Notes: a model not told the origin generated them from the sequence alone. A stretch of 64,000 bases of DNA from Alistipes_A hominis (GCF_014288115.1 NZ_JACOOK010000008.1:21198-85197), one strand, 5' to 3'; shown: positions 18,730-27,905, numbered from the stretch's first letter. Program-made: numbers and translations.

Positions 18730-19956
18730 ATGAATACGAACTCCTCCTGCGCGCGGCCGCTCCGTAATCCGATGAACCGGACAGTTTATCCGATCCTGTT
18801 GATGGTTTGCACCACTCATCTGCTCAACGACATGATGCAGTCCGTCATTCCGGCGGTCTATCCGCTTCTCAAAGAGAAATTCGGCTTTACATTCGCACAA
18901 ATCGGCGTCATCACGCTGGTTTTTCAGATGACTTCGTCGCTTTTGCAGCCTTTCGCCGGACGTCTGGCGGACCGTCATCCGAGGCCCTACTCGCTAGCCG
19001 TAGGGATGTGTTTCACGCTGGCCGGACTGCTCGCGCTGTCCGTAGCCCCCGGCTTTGTCTTTATTTTGGCGGCGGTCGGCCTGATCGGCTGCGGTTCGTC
19101 GGTTTTCCATCCCGAATCCTCGCGGGTAGCGCAGCTCGCCTCGGGCGGGCGCAAAGGACTGGCACAGTCGATCTTTCAGGTCGGCGGCAACGCGGGAAGC
19201 GCTATGGGGCCGTTGTTGGCGGCTTTGATCGTGATTCCGTTCGGTCAGGCTTCGATCGGCTGGTTCGCATTGGCCGCGCTGCTGGCTATTTTCATACTTA
19301 TTAAGATCGGGAACTGGTACAAACGGCGGCTGGCCGTAGCGGCACGCAAGACCGTCGCAACGGCGGCGGCGCCGGCTCACGGACTTACGAAGCGAAAAAT
19401 CCGGGCCGCGCTCATTATCCTGGGCGTATTGGTATTTTCGAAATATTTTTACATCGCCTGTATGACCAACTATTTCACGTTCTTTTTGATGGATAAATTT
19501 TCGATGTCGGTACAGAGGGCGCAGTACTGTCTTTTCGCATTTCTGGCGGCTTCGGCGGTCGGAACATTCTTCGGCGGGCCGCTGGGCGACCGCATCGGAC
19601 GGAAATACGTGATCTGGGGTTCCATTCTGGGGGCCGCTCCCTTCACGCTGATGCTTCCCTATGCCAACCTGGCCTGCACCATCGTACTGGCGGTCGTGAT
19701 CGGCCTTGTCATCTCGTCGGCGTTTTCGGCGATTCTGGTCTATGCGACCGACCTGATGCCGGGAAAGGTCGGCATGATCGCCGGAGTATTTTTCGGACTG
19801 ATGTTCGGGCTGGGGGGACTCGGTTCCGCCTTTTTCGGCTGGCTGGCGGACAAAACCAGCATCGAGTATATTTTTCAGATCAGTACGTTGTTGCCTTTGC
19901 TGGGTGTAATAACGGGCTTTCTGCCTAATATCGAATCGAAGAAAACCAATAAATAA
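18730..19956 (+). CDS. MFS transporter, fosmidomycin-resistance (Fsr) type
   Basis: The 408-residue protein has 12 hydrophobic segments. CTTHLLNDMMQSVIPAVYP (about 27-45) and GCGSSVFHPESSRVAQLAS (about 117-135) are characteristic of the Fsr subfamily of major facilitator drug exporters, and GDRIGRKYV between segments 8 and 9 is the conserved MFS loop. Members export phosphonate antibiotics such as fosmidomycin or other small compounds. ATG at 18730 is 3 bp after the gntR stop; a later in-frame ATG at 18772 (MNRTVYPILL) would also fit. Part of a gntR-fsr-ogt operon. Confidence 0.88.
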   Translation: MNTNSSCARPLRNPMNRTVYPILLMVCTTHLLNDMMQSVIPAVYPLLKEKFGFTFAQIGVITLVFQMTSSLLQPFAGRLADRHPRPYSLAVGMCFTLAGLLALSVAPGFVFILAAVGLIGCGSSVFHPESSRVAQLASGGRKGLAQSIFQVGGNAGSAMGPLLAALIVIPFGQASIGWFALAALLAIFILIKIGNWYKRRLAVAARKTVATAAAPAHGLTKRKIRAALIILGVLVFSKYFYIACMTNYFTFFLMDKFSMSVQRAQYCLFAFLAASAVGTFFGGPLGDRIGRKYVIWGSILGAAPFTLMLPYANLACTIVLAVVIGLVISSAFSAILVYATDLMPGKVGMIAGVFFGLMFGLGGLGSAFFGWLADKTSIEYIFQISTLLPLLGVITGFLPNIESKKTNK

Positions 19957-19963
19957 ATCAGCG

Positions 19964-20497
19964 ATGCAGTACACTTTTAAATACCGGTCGCCCCTCGGCG
20001 GGATCACGATCGCAGCCGACGACGAAGGCCTGACAGGGCTGTGGTTCGACGGGCAGAAATACTTTGCCGACACGCTGTCGGCCCGGCACGAAGAGAAAAT
20101 GCTGCCGGTATTCGGGCAGGTCAGGGAATGGTTGGACTGTTATTTCGGCGGCGGCATCCCCGGTTTTACGCCGCCGGTGCACCTACAAGGTTCGCCGTTT
20201 CGGCTCGCCGTCTGGGACGTGCTGCGGCAAATCCCGTACGGGGAAACCGTCACTTACGGGGAGATCGCGCGGGAGATCGCCCGGCGACAGGGAGTACGGA
20301 ACGTATCGGCGCAGGCCGTAGGCGGCGCCGTGGGGCACAATCCCGTCAGCATCGTCGTGCCCTGCCACCGCGTCGTCGGGAGCAACGGAAGCCTGACGGG
20401 TTATGCGGGCGGCATTACGCGGAAAGTGCGGCTTCTGAATCTCGAACGGGCGGAAATGTCGGGATTGTTCGTTCCGAAAAAAGGGACCGCATTGTAG
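19964..20497 (+). CDS. ogt: Methylated-DNA--protein-cysteine methyltransferase
   Basis: The 177-residue protein contains the active-site block VVPCHRVVGSNGSLTGYAGG (about 127-146). Its Cys accepts the alkyl group from O6-alkylguanine in a suicide repair reaction. The helix-turn-helix region PYGETVTYGEIAREIA (about 92-107) binds DNA. The length matches Ogt-type enzymes without an Ada domain. It follows the Fsr exporter by 7 bp and appears to be the last gene of that operon. Confidence 0.93.
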   Translation: MQYTFKYRSPLGGITIAADDEGLTGLWFDGQKYFADTLSARHEEKMLPVFGQVREWLDCYFGGGIPGFTPPVHLQGSPFRLAVWDVLRQIPYGETVTYGEIAREIARRQGVRNVSAQAVGGAVGHNPVSIVVPCHRVVGSNGSLTGYAGGITRKVRLLNLERAEMSGLFVPKKGTAL

Positions 20498-20525
20498 GCG
20501 GCCGGCCGCTGTCGCGTCTTCTCGT

Positions 20526-21923
20526 TTAGCCGATGTCCGTCAGGTTGACGAACTTACCGTGCAGCCTGCGCCGCTCGATGAGCAGTTTCAACTGTTTTTG
20601 ACGTTTGGGAGTGATCCAGCGGCGTGCAAAAATGTTCGGGATGGCCACGCCGATAGCGATGCAAAGGATCATAAGCGAGGCCTGGATGGCATTGTTCATC
20701 GCTACGGTGACTTCGCCCACCACGCCGCGCATATCGATGAAAGCAAACAGCGCCCGATACATCAGCACGCCCGGGATCATCGGGATGACGCTGGGAATCG
20801 ATAGGCAATGGTGAGGGGTGTGGAACCAATGCACCGCCCGCGTTACGATGATGCTGATAAGGGCCGAGCCGACCAAAGAACCGATTACTGGACCCATGTC
20901 CAGTCCGATATTGTGGTTGCTCGGGCCAAGATTGACAAAGTTGCGGGAGCAAACGGCGATGACGCCTCCTACGGCCACCACCCAGAGCAACCGGCGCGGG
21001 ATATTGAAGATCATCGAAAATCCTACGGCCGATATGGCGGCCGCTACGGCGAATTCGAAATAGGTGTGATGCGGCGTCATGCTCAGATCCTTCACGAAGT
21101 TGTCGATCCCGCAGACGTGGATGGCCAGCGCGATGCCGAACGACATGGCGACCACGATGAGCAATGTATTGACGGCCCGTGTGATACCCACCTGCACGTA
21201 GTTATCCAGCATGTCGCTTACAAAATTAATCAGCGGGACGCCGGGGACGATGAAAAGAGCGCAGGCCATCAGCGGATGCCACGGCGTATCGGAATGGAGA
21301 ACGGCATGGAGCGGTCCGGGCAGTGCGAGCGTCGATATAAACGTGGAAACCCATGCCAGCAACGTTGAGACGAAGGCGGCGACGGCAATATTCATAAAGT
21401 GATTGGAACCCAGATCATTGAGCACCGCACGCAAGCGGAACCCCAGGATAGCGGCCACCGAAGCGTAGAAGAAGGCCGGCCAGTCGCAACCGAACTGGAT
21501 GCAGAACCCGCCGCAGGCGAATCCCGCGCCGACGGCTACCTGCCAGGGGGTGTAGTTACGTTTGCGGGTACGGATTTTTTCCAGCTCCTCCTCGTATTTT
21601 TCCAGCGAATAGTCCTCGCGGATGGCTCTCCAGGAGAGTTTGCTGACGGCGGAAATAGCAGTCATGTTGATGCCGTGTTTTTCGCAACTCTGGAATTTGG
21701 AAAACGAATGTTCTTCGTCGCCCAGGTTTACCATCAGCATGTTGTAGTTGATGTAAATATGCAGGTGTTCGTCGGGCAGTCCCAGGTAGGCCGCCGTGCG
21801 TTTCATGTTGCGCATGATGCGGCTCGTGTCCGCCGCGCTTTCCATCAATAGCTTGCCCGTACGCAGCAGCAGGTCGAGCTTCCGGTGCAAAAGTTTTTCC
21901 GAATACTGTGATGTCTTTTCCAT
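20526..21923 (-). CDS. ThrE-family threonine/serine exporter-like protein behind a cobalamin riboswitch
   Basis: The 465-residue protein joins both halves of the ThrE family: a soluble N-terminal part with HRKLDLLLRTGKLLMESAAD (about 13-32) and TAISAVSKLSWRAI, and a membrane part with about ten segments that includes FIVPGVPLINFVSDML and the PMIPGVLMYRALF block (about 390). The family includes ThrE of Corynebacterium, which exports threonine and serine. The gene is the only one downstream of a complete cobalamin riboswitch on the same strand, so its expression is predicted to fall when cobalamin is plentiful. Threonine is a precursor of the aminopropanol arm of cobalamin, which may link the two. 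The true substrate is unknown. Confidence 0.88.
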   Translation of the reverse strand: MEKTSQYSEKLLHRKLDLLLRTGKLLMESAADTSRIMRNMKRTAAYLGLPDEHLHIYINYNMLMVNLGDEEHSFSKFQSCEKHGINMTAISAVSKLSWRAIREDYSLEKYEEELEKIRTRKRNYTPWQVAVGAGFACGGFCIQFGCDWPAFFYASVAAILGFRLRAVLNDLGSNHFMNIAVAAFVSTLLAWVSTFISTLALPGPLHAVLHSDTPWHPLMACALFIVPGVPLINFVSDMLDNYVQVGITRAVNTLLIVVAMSFGIALAIHVCGIDNFVKDLSMTPHHTYFEFAVAAAISAVGFSMIFNIPRRLLWVVAVGGVIAVCSRNFVNLGPSNHNIGLDMGPVIGSLVGSALISIIVTRAVHWFHTPHHCLSIPSVIPMIPGVLMYRALFAFIDMRGVVGEVTVAMNNAIQASLMILCIAIGVAIPNIFARRWITPKRQKQLKLLIERRRLHGKFVNLTDIG

Positions 21924-21935
21924 AACCGCCTCTCT

Positions 21936-22007
21936 TTACATCCGACAAACCGGCATTGCCGTGCCGGTGTTCAAAAGTTCCACTACGACGCTGACATACT
22001 TTCTCAT
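21936..22007 (-). CDS. Possible 23-residue leader peptide between riboswitch and thrE-like gene
   Basis: ATG at 22007 opens MRKYVSVVVELLNTG and stops with TAA at 21936, 12 bp before the ThrE-like start codon. A 7-bp hairpin (ACCGGCA/TGCCGGT) falls inside it. Translation of this frame could couple riboswitch folding to the exporter, but it may be chance. Confidence 0.25.
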   Translation of the reverse strand: MRKYVSVVVELLNTGTAMPVCRM

Positions 22008-22080
22008 CCGTATATTTCTCAAAACGAGGATAATTTTTTTCGCTATTTTTCTAAACCCACGAGCAAAAACAGCCTTTTAC

Positions 22081-22253
22081 GAACGGCAGGTCTTCTGACT
22101 GACTCCCGCTTTGAAACCTTCCCGGCCCCTTTCGAAACCAGTGGTATCGTATGATCAAAGCGTAAACGGAGCTTCACAGCAGCGGGACTGTCCGGGATTT
22201 TCACCCGATTCCCTTTTAATCCGGACGACAGAAAAGCGCCCCCGGAACCGATT
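22081..22253 (-). ncRNA. Cobalamin riboswitch (thrE-like leader)
   Basis: Read on the minus strand, the RNA contains the conserved core AAAATCCCGGACAGTCCCGC, then GCTGTGAAG, and ends with the B12 box AGTCAGAAGACCTGCC at 22100-22085. These are the standard elements of the adenosylcobalamin-type aptamer. A -7 promoter element sits just upstream. The ThrE-like gene starts about 160 bp downstream with no promoter element between. Confidence 0.92.
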
Positions 22254-22259
22254 CCGAGG

Positions 22260-22267
22260 CAAAGATA
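22260..22267 (-). promoter_or_regulatory. -7 element upstream of the first cobalamin riboswitch
   Basis: TATCTTTG on the minus strand (perfect TAnnTTTG) predicts a transcription start near 22253 at the 5' edge of the aptamer. Confidence 0.6.
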
Positions 22268-22411
22268 AGTTTTTAAAATTAATTAAAATAGATCCGCCGC
22301 GATATTTTAGGGCAACCTGCGAACTTTTTCGGGCGAGAAAGGCAAATAAAAAACTCCCTTCGGGAAGAGCGTTTTTCGAGGTTTGCGCGCCGGGACGGTC
22401 GCCGGAAAAGG

Positions 22412-23074
22412 TCATTCGGATTTGCCGATATATTCTTTGACGACCTCCCCGAAGATTTTAAGTCCTTTCTCGATCCGGTCTCCGGGTATATTGGAATAAT
22501 TGATCCTGAGGATATTCTCTTTATGCTCGTTCGGAAAAAAGAGCTGCCCGGAACGAAAGCTATTTTTTTTCGAGGCATTTGTTTAAAATTTCGCGCGCCG
22601 AAATCCCTGTCGGAAGTTCGATCCAGATAAATAGTCCGCCTTCGGGCCGAATGAATCTTATGTTCGCGGGGAAGTAACGTTCGATGGATCCGACCGCAAC
22701 GTCCCTGCGCCTTTTGTACACTTCGACTATCTTTCCGATATGCCGGTCGATGTCGTACCGTTGTAGATACCGGACGATGGTCATCTGGGCCATCGTATTG
22801 CAGGTCGGTTCCCTGTTTGACCAACCAGGACGTACTTGCGGATAACGTTCTTGTCTCCGGCGATCCAGCCGATCCGGAATCCGGGGCAGAAAATTTTAGA
22901 AAAACGTCCCGTGCACGGGACGTTGCCGGTCGTGTCGAAAGACTTTACCGACGGCAAAGACGCTCCTTCGAATCTTAGCTCGCCGTACGGATTGTCTTCC
23001 TGTACCGCGACGCCGTATTTCGAGGGCAGTCCGGCCAGTTTCTTGCGTCTTTCCAGGCTCCACGTTTTTCCATC
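22412..23074 (-). pseudogene. Decayed PLP-dependent aminotransferase (C-terminal half)
   Basis: Reading the minus strand across frames recovers an aminotransferase of the MocR/2-aminoadipate type: GKTWSLERRKKLAGL, QEDNPYGELRFEG, the PLP-lysine region RFSKIFCPGFRIGWIAGDK, then MAQMTIVRYLQRYDID, RPEGGLFIWIELP, KKIAFVPGSSFF and FPNEHKENILRINYSN, ending at TGA 22412-22414. At least four frameshifts interrupt it (near 22820, 22800, 22565 and 22552, two in homopolymer runs), and the N-terminal half is absent. It is non-functional. Confidence 0.85.
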
Positions 23075-23310
23075 CGTTCATTTTCAATCCATCCGACTTC
23101 CGAGCAGGTTCTTAACACTCTTTTGCCCTCATCTGTAAAGGATTCATTCAACAGTGTCCATTAATTTTACACACCCGGATCGAACCACACAACATAAAAT
23201 CCTGTATTACAAACATTAGCACATCGCGGCATTATTTTCGAACATTGCTGTATCGATTGAAAAAGCACTCCGCCGGATCCAAAGCGGAAAAATAAAAACC
23301 GACGACCAAT
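23075..23310. other. Intergenic region, no gene recognised
   Basis: The segment between the broken aminotransferase and the permease gene has short minus-strand open frames but no recognisable product. It probably holds the permease promoter, though no perfect TAnnTTTG element is visible. Confidence 0.4.
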
Positions 23311-25689
23311 ATGAGGGATCTGAACATCGCCATACGCTCGCTCTTCAAAAGGGGACGGCATAACGTAACAAAAATCGTCTCGCTGAGTATCGGATTGGCC
23401 ATCGGTCTGGTACTGATTGCCAAGATCTATTTCGAACAATCCTACGACTCGTTTTATCCGAATGCGGATAGGATCTATCGTTTGACGGGCTACACGAGCA
23501 ACGAAAACGAGTCGAAGGTCAGCGAATCCGTTTCGGCAATCGTCGCTCCGACCATGAAAGAGGAAGTACCGGGCATCGAAGCCGCAACCCGGCTGACCCA
23601 TATCGGCGGAGACAGGAACAAATTCATAACGTCCGATAAGCGGCGCTACTCGATCGGCGGCATCCTGATGGCCGACAGTTGCCTGTTCGACGTGCTGCCG
23701 CGTCCGGTACTGTCGGGCGATCCGAAAAAGGTATTGGCCCGGCCCGGCTATGCGATGATTTCGCGCTCGTTCGCCGAAAAGCTCGGAGGAATCGACCGGG
23801 CAGAAGGCACGGTCATCGCTTCCGACAACAAACCGGAGATGACGCTGACCATCGGAGGCGTATTCGAAGATCCGCCGGAAAACTCGCACTTGCGCTACGA
23901 CGTACTGGTCACATTGGAGGAAGCGGACGACGGAGGCTTCCTGGCCTGGTTCGGCCGCCACTACCTAACCTATGTGCTTCTGTCCCCCGGCGTCACGCCC
24001 GAAACCCTGCGTCCGGCCATCGACCGGATGCAACAAAAACACATCGTCCCCCAAGCCCTGCAAAATGCCGGCGTCGACCGATTGGCATTTTTCCTGAAAC
24101 CTATAAGGGAAGTGCATACCGGCGAAGCCAATATCCGGAACATGACCGTCATGCTGGCGATCCTCGCTTTCGCGCTGCTGTTCACGGCCGTGATGAATTA
24201 TATCCTGATTGCGATCTCGGCGATCGTGAACCGTAGCAAAGAAATCGCCCTGACTAAATCGTACGGCGCATCCGGGACCGACATCCACCGTATGACGATG
24301 TCGGAAACGCTGGTACATATGATTCTTTCGCTCACTCTGGCCGTCCTGCTGATCCTCGCGTGCCGGGACACCGTCGAAGGATTGCTGAACGTTTCGCTTG
24401 CCGCCTTGTTCTTCTCCAAAGGAGCTTTCATCCTGTCGGGCATTTGCGCCATTGTATTTTTCGTAACCGGGTTCGTCCCCGGCATGCTGTTCGCCCGCAT
24501 TCCGGTAGCGTCCGCCTTCCGCAATTTCAAGGAAAACCAGCGGCATTGGAAGCAGGGATTGCTGTTCATGGAATTTACGGCCTCGGCGCTGCTGGTTTCG
24601 CTGCTGATCGTAATCGGCGAACAACACCGGCATATGCTGAACAGCGATCCGGGATACTCGTACGATCGCCTGGCTTACTGCGCGGTCACCGATCTGGATT
24701 CGACGGCTCGAACGATGTTGACCGACGAAATCGAAAAACTTCCGGAAGTGGAACAAGTGTCTTCCTGCATAAGACTGCCGTTCGGCCAAATGCCGGGCGG
24801 CGCGGCGATGTTACCCGGCACGGACCAGACCTGTTTCGAGATCGCCGATCATTTCCGCGTCGGCGACGGATTTCTGGCCCTGATGGAAATTCCGGTCGTC
24901 GAAGGACGTTCGTTTACGGAAGAAGTATCCCATTCCAATGAAATTATGGTAAGCCGCTCTTTCGTCGATCGGATGAAGGATTTCGCGGATTGGCCCGACG
25001 GTGCGGTCGGCAAGCGGATCTCGATCACGGGGCACGAGCAGAGAGACTTTACGATCTGCGGCGTATACGAGAATTACCGCATCGGATCGTTGGCCGGCAA
25101 CCTGGACGATCGGCCCTCCGTCATGCTCTACGGCCGCCAGGATCGGCGCATTCCGTCGAGATACCTGCTCGTGAAGTTTCGCAGGATGACGGCGCAAGCC
25201 GTAGAAAAAGCGGATTCCAGATTGCAAGAATTGATGCCGGATGCGGAACTGGAGCTGACGCTTTACTCCTCGAGAATAGCCGGACTGTACGAGAGTTCGC
25301 GTATGCTTTGGATCTATGTTACGATCGGAGGTCTGATTACGGTAATCATCTCGCTGATCGGCCTAATCGGTTATACGAATGATGAGATCAACCGCCGCCG
25401 CAAGGAAATAGCCATCCGCAAGATAAACGGCGCATCGGTACGAACCATTCTCCGGATTTTCCTCGGGGACATTCTGAGGATAACCCTCCCGGCAGCCCTG
25501 CTGGGTTGCGGCATTTCCTACTTCGTTTCGGAATACTGGCAACGGCAATTTGCCGAGAAAGTTCCGCAGAACCCTTTGTTTTTTATCGCGGGCGGCCTGA
25601 GCGTTTGCATCATCGTCACCGCCTGCGTGGTTTACCGCACCTGGAAAGTAGCCAACGAGAATCCGGTCAACAACCTGAAATCGGAATAA
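23311..25689 (+). CDS. ABC transporter permease, MacB/FtsX type
   Basis: The 792-residue protein has the layout of large Bacteroidetes FtsX-like permeases: one N-terminal membrane helix (SIGLAIGLVLIAKIYF, about 28-43), a long periplasmic domain, three helices (about 275-400) with NRSKEIALTKSYGAS at the cytoplasmic loop, a second short core helix and periplasmic domain, and a final FtsX set with INRRRKEIAIRKINGAS (about 690-706). Such permeases act with an ATPase in export of peptides or in envelope stress responses. No ATPase gene is adjacent, so the partner is elsewhere. It is a single-gene unit closed by a hairpin. Confidence 0.9.
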   Translation: MRDLNIAIRSLFKRGRHNVTKIVSLSIGLAIGLVLIAKIYFEQSYDSFYPNADRIYRLTGYTSNENESKVSESVSAIVAPTMKEEVPGIEAATRLTHIGGDRNKFITSDKRRYSIGGILMADSCLFDVLPRPVLSGDPKKVLARPGYAMISRSFAEKLGGIDRAEGTVIASDNKPEMTLTIGGVFEDPPENSHLRYDVLVTLEEADDGGFLAWFGRHYLTYVLLSPGVTPETLRPAIDRMQQKHIVPQALQNAGVDRLAFFLKPIREVHTGEANIRNMTVMLAILAFALLFTAVMNYILIAISAIVNRSKEIALTKSYGASGTDIHRMTMSETLVHMILSLTLAVLLILACRDTVEGLLNVSLAALFFSKGAFILSGICAIVFFVTGFVPGMLFARIPVASAFRNFKENQRHWKQGLLFMEFTASALLVSLLIVIGEQHRHMLNSDPGYSYDRLAYCAVTDLDSTARTMLTDEIEKLPEVEQVSSCIRLPFGQMPGGAAMLPGTDQTCFEIADHFRVGDGFLALMEIPVVEGRSFTEEVSHSNEIMVSRSFVDRMKDFADWPDGAVGKRISITGHEQRDFTICGVYENYRIGSLAGNLDDRPSVMLYGRQDRRIPSRYLLVKFRRMTAQAVEKADSRLQELMPDAELELTLYSSRIAGLYESSRMLWIYVTIGGLITVIISLIGLIGYTNDEINRRRKEIAIRKINGASVRTILRIFLGDILRITLPAALLGCGISYFVSEYWQRQFAEKVPQNPLFFIAGGLSVCIIVTACVVYRTWKVANENPVNNLKSE

Positions 25690-25744
25690 ACCAGATTACG
25701 TACCCCGGTCTTTTCCTGCTTTTCCTTTCAGGGGCCTAAAAAGA

Positions 25745-25781
25745 AAAAATCCTTACATATCATTGATACATAAGGATTTTT
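25745..25781 (+). terminator. Rho-independent terminator after the permease gene
   Basis: An 11-bp stem (25745-25755 with 25771-25781) has A5 and T5 ends and an inner 5-bp extension in the loop. It lies between the permease (plus) and the tRNA gene (minus) and can act in both directions. Confidence 0.75.
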
Positions 25782-25815
25782 CTGTCTTTTGCAGCCTCTT
25801 TATCAAGGCTTTAAG

Positions 25816-25888
25816 AGCGGAAAACGAGACTCGAACTCGCGACCCTCAGCTTGGGAAGCTGATGCTCTACCAACTGAGCTATTTCCGC
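25816..25888 (-). tRNA. tRNA-Gly (anticodon CCC)
   Basis: The 73-nt minus-strand sequence folds as a cloverleaf: acceptor stem GCGGAAA/TTTCCGC, D-loop AGCTCAGTTGGTAGAGC, anticodon stem TCAGC/GCTGA with loop TTCCCAA, and T-arm with GTTCGAGTC. Position 73 is U, as expected for glycine tRNA, and CCA is not encoded. Confidence 0.95.
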
Positions 25889-26056
25889 ATTGAGCGTTGC
25901 AAATATCCGTTTTTTTATCCGTTTTAGCAAGTATTTTCAGACAAAAACAACGCATTTTCTCAAAAAACGGCAACCCGGCTGTCGGCATCCCCGTTTACGA
26001 ACCGTCGGCGCCGGTACGGACAGCCCGGAAGAAACCGCTTTCCCCGGAGCGAAACG

Positions 26057-27844
26057 TCAATCCATTTTCAGCACGGCGAGGAACGCTTCCTGCGGAACTT
26101 CTACGTTACCGACTTGGCGCATCCGCTTCTTCCCCTTTTTCTGCTTTTCGAGCAGTTTGCGCTTGCGGCTGATATCGCCGCCGTAACACTTGGCCGTCAC
26201 ATCCTTGCGAACCGCTTTGACCGTCTCGCGGGCGATGATCTTAGCGCCAATGGCAGCCTGTATAGCGATATCGAACTGTTGACGCGGAATCAACTCTTTG
26301 AGCTTCTCGCACATCCTGCGGCCGAAATCGTAAGCATGATCGACGTAGGTCAGCGACGACAGCGCGTCGACCGGCTCGCCGTTCAGCAGAATGTCGAGTT
26401 TGGCCAGCTTGCTCGGTTTGTAACCGGTCTGGTGATAATCGAACGATGCGTAACCGCGCGAAATGCTTTTCAACTTATCGTAAAAATCGAACACGATTTC
26501 GGCCAGCGGCATGTCGAAATTGACCTCGACACGATCCTGCGTGATGAAAACCTGGTTGAGCAACGTTCCCCGCTTGTCGATACAGAGTTTGATAACGCTG
26601 CCGAGAAACTCGGCTTTCGTAATGATCTGAGCGAGAATATAGGGCTCTTCGATCGAACTGATCAGCGTAGGTTCGGGCAGCCCCGACGGATTGTGCACGT
26701 CGATCACTTCGCCCTTACTGGTATGCACCTTGTACGACACGTTCGGCACGGTCGTGATGACGTCCATATTGAACTCGCGATACAGACGCTCCTGAATAAT
26801 CTCCATATGCAGCAACCCCAGGAAACCGCAGCGGAAACCGAACCCGAGGGCCAGCGACGATTCGGGCTCGTAAGTCAGCGAGGCGTCGTTCAAGTTCAGT
26901 TTTTCGAGCGAAGCGCGCAGGTCTTCGTACTGGTCGGTCTCGACCGGGTAGAGTCCCGCAAAAACCATCGGTTTCACATCCTCGAACCCGGCGATGGCTT
27001 CCTTGCACGGATTGGCAATCGCAGTGATCGTATCGCCGACCTTGACGTCGGCAGAGGTTTTGATCCCGGAAATAATATATCCCACGTCGCCGGTACTCAT
27101 CATGTCGCGCGGAGCCATCTTGAGTTTCAGTACGCCCACTTCGTCGGCCGAATATTCGCTGCCGGTATTGAACAGCTTGACACGCTCGCCCTTGCGCAGC
27201 GAGCCGTTGAAAATCCGATAATAGGCGATGATGCCTCGAAACGGATTGAACACCGAGTCGAAAATCAGCGCCTGCAGCGGAGCCTGCGGATCGCCTTGCG
27301 GAGCCGGAATACGCTCGATAATGGCTCCGAGCACCTCTTCGACGCCCTGTCCGGTCTTGCCCGAAGCGGCCAGAATGCTGTCGGGATCGCACCCGAGCAG
27401 GTCGACGATCTGGTCCTTCACCTCGTCGACCATCGCAGCGTCCATGTCGATCTTATTCAGCACCGGAATAATCTCCAGATCGTGCTCCAGCGCAAGATAC
27501 AGGTTCGAAATGGTCTGAGCCTGAATCCCCTGCGTAGCATCGACCACCAGCAACGCCCCCTCGCACGATGCGATCGCACGCGATACCTCGTACGAGAAAT
27601 CGACGTGCCCCGGAGTATCGATCAGGTTCAGCACGTACTTCTCGCCCCGATAGGCATACTCCATCTGGATCGCATGGCTCTTGATGGTGATCCCCTTCTC
27701 CCGCTCCAGTTCCATATCGTCAAGCACCTGCGCCTGTAACTCGCGAGCGGTCAGCGTCTTGGTCATCTCCAGCAAACGGTCCGCCAACGTGCTTTTACCG
27801 TGGTCGATATGGGCTATGATACAAAAATTCCGGATATTCTTCAT
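26057..27844 (-). CDS. lepA: Elongation factor 4 (LepA), ribosome back-translocase GTPase
   Basis: The 595-residue protein shows the GTPase motifs AHIDHGKSTLADRLLE (about 10-25), DTPGHVDFSYEVSRA (about 77) and NKID (about 131), followed by EF-G-like domains and the LepA-specific C-terminal domain with LLEKQKKGKKRMRQVGNVEV near the end. LepA binds stalled or mistranslocated ribosomes and aids initiation-complex assembly. Length is normal. It is divergent from the UbiA-type gene, with face-to-face promoter elements in the 61-bp gap. Confidence 0.98.
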   Translation of the reverse strand: MKNIRNFCIIAHIDHGKSTLADRLLEMTKTLTARELQAQVLDDMELEREKGITIKSHAIQMEYAYRGEKYVLNLIDTPGHVDFSYEVSRAIASCEGALLVVDATQGIQAQTISNLYLALEHDLEIIPVLNKIDMDAAMVDEVKDQIVDLLGCDPDSILAASGKTGQGVEEVLGAIIERIPAPQGDPQAPLQALIFDSVFNPFRGIIAYYRIFNGSLRKGERVKLFNTGSEYSADEVGVLKLKMAPRDMMSTGDVGYIISGIKTSADVKVGDTITAIANPCKEAIAGFEDVKPMVFAGLYPVETDQYEDLRASLEKLNLNDASLTYEPESSLALGFGFRCGFLGLLHMEIIQERLYREFNMDVITTVPNVSYKVHTSKGEVIDVHNPSGLPEPTLISSIEEPYILAQIITKAEFLGSVIKLCIDKRGTLLNQVFITQDRVEVNFDMPLAEIVFDFYDKLKSISRGYASFDYHQTGYKPSKLAKLDILLNGEPVDALSSLTYVDHAYDFGRRMCEKLKELIPRQQFDIAIQAAIGAKIIARETVKAVRKDVTAKCYGGDISRKRKLLEKQKKGKKRMRQVGNVEVPQEAFLAVLKMD

Positions 27845-27864
27845 ACATTCTTTTTAAAGCTACG

Positions 27865-27882
27865 CAAAGTTAGTTATTTTTG
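27865..27882. promoter_or_regulatory. Divergent -7 elements for lepA and the UbiA-type gene
   Basis: CAAAGTTA at 27865-27872 is TAACTTTG for lepA on the minus strand, and TATTTTTG at 27875-27882 serves the plus-strand gene. Both match TAnnTTTG perfectly and lie 2 bp apart, so the two transcription units may compete for polymerase. Confidence 0.6.
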
Positions 27883-27905
27883 CGAATCCTGAAAAAAACA
27901 CCCTT

